Origin: Bog-473 sp963745175
Lineage (GTDB): Bacteria; Actinomycetota; Acidimicrobiia; Acidimicrobiales; RAAP-2
DNA length: 64,000 nt
NCBI GenBank assembly: GCA_963745175.1
Contig: CAVUWK010000013.1
Location: 66,947-130,946 of the forward strand
Direction of reading: 5' to 3'
Part shown: positions 63,729 to 64,000 of the stretch, in pieces
How positions within the stretch are numbered: the stretch's first letter is position 1
Layout: each line of letters opens with the position of its first letter
Notes under the pieces: generated by a model
The model's database searches: none
What the model saw: the letters and a program-made list of their open reading frames with translations, nothing else
Told to the model about the DNA's origin: nothing
Made by a program: the position numbers and the translations under genes

Positions 63729-64000
63729 CTACCGTGGGGAGTCGCCCATGCGGTACTCGTGGGTGAGCTCGTCGAGTCGGGATTTCAGATCGTCCTCCAG
63801 GACGAACTCGGCCGCCTCCAGGCTTGGTGCAAGCTGGTCGGGGTGGCTCGCCCCGATGATGGGTGCCGTGACCGCCTCATGCGCCAATACCCACACGACG
63901 GACAGAGTCACGAGGCTTACTCCGGCCTCTTCCGCAATGGCGACGAGTCGATCGATGGTGTCGAACTCCCGGTCGTGCCAATAGCGGCCTTGATACATCT
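63729..64000 (-). CDS. Aldo/keto reductase, C-terminal part
   Basis: Only the last 90 residues are inside the window. AEEAGVSLVTLSVVWVLAHEAVTAPIIGASHPDQLAPSLEA matches the C-terminal NADPH-binding region of aldo/keto reductases (V..P.IG.....QL). The frame runs off the right edge. The substrate is unknown. Confidence 0.85.
   Translation of the reverse strand, partial: MYQGRYWHDREFDTIDRLVAIAEEAGVSLVTLSVVWVLAHEAVTAPIIGASHPDQLAPSLEAAEFVLEDDLKSRLDELTHEYRMGDSPR

Noticed and set aside
1..64000. CRISPR array, insertion sequence, prophage or integrase
   Set aside because: No regularly spaced repeats, transposase motifs or integrase-like proteins were recognised on either strand.
1..64000. tRNA or rRNA genes
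   Set aside because: No cloverleaf with a GGTTCGA-type T-loop or rRNA-like stretch was recognised by eye; a covariance-model scan would be decisive.

Overview
This window is very GC-rich and reads as a chromosomal segment of a high-GC actinobacterium. The evidence is the 3' end of a probable mycothiol ligase gene (mshC), a phosphatidylinositol-mannoside set (PIP synthase, PatA-like acyltransferase, PimA-like mannosyltransferase), pdxST, and many genes that start 6-9 bases after a TANNNT -10 box, as leaderless actinobacterial genes do. The class Acidimicrobiia would fit, but that is inference.

Layout. 1-3.5 kb: mshC end, then a toxin-antitoxin island with two vapBC and two mazEF-like modules, each apparently with its own palindromic operator, plus a lone antitoxin gene broken by a TGA codon. 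3.6-6.1 kb: secreted phosphoesterase divergent from a LysR regulator. 6.2-8.7 kb: thrS and a HIT-family hydrolase. 8.8-17 kb: envelope and secreted proteins (flippase-like membrane protein, lipoprotein, DUF4012-like protein, a possible sortase substrate, a Tat-signal protein, an FkbM methyltransferase, a large secreted protein with a strong terminator). 17.2-52.3 kb: a large surface-glycan locus. It holds a four-gene set for an N-acetylated 4-amino-sugar (PglF/D/E/C-like), about a dozen glycosyltransferases including four related GT2 paralogues, a polysaccharide deacetylase, a UDP-sugar dehydrogenase, an ABC exporter (Wzm/Wzt-like) and a Wzz/BY-kinase. Inside it is a compact PqqD / nucleotidyltransferase / membrane protein / HprK-like kinase / PqqD-fusion / GT4 / asparagine-synthetase module, the most intriguing system here. 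52.4-56.1 kb: EF-G-like GTPase, a GT2 and a cupredoxin. 56.3-62.2 kb: pgsA-patA-pimA, an M48 peptidase and pdxS-pdxT. 62.2-64 kb: a purU remnant, a truncated Tat-signal gene, a secreted protein and the end of an aldo/keto reductase.

Two overarching points. First, in mycobacteria thrS-HIT-pgsA-patA-pimA-(...)-pdxS-pdxT run together. Here the same order is kept, but about 47.6 kb, mostly glycan genes, lies between HIT and pgsA. Second, at least twenty genes carry apparent frameshifts, including the essential thrS. Several fall in short G or C runs, so most are probably sequence or assembly errors. Those genes are annotated over their full inferred span and the shift positions are given.
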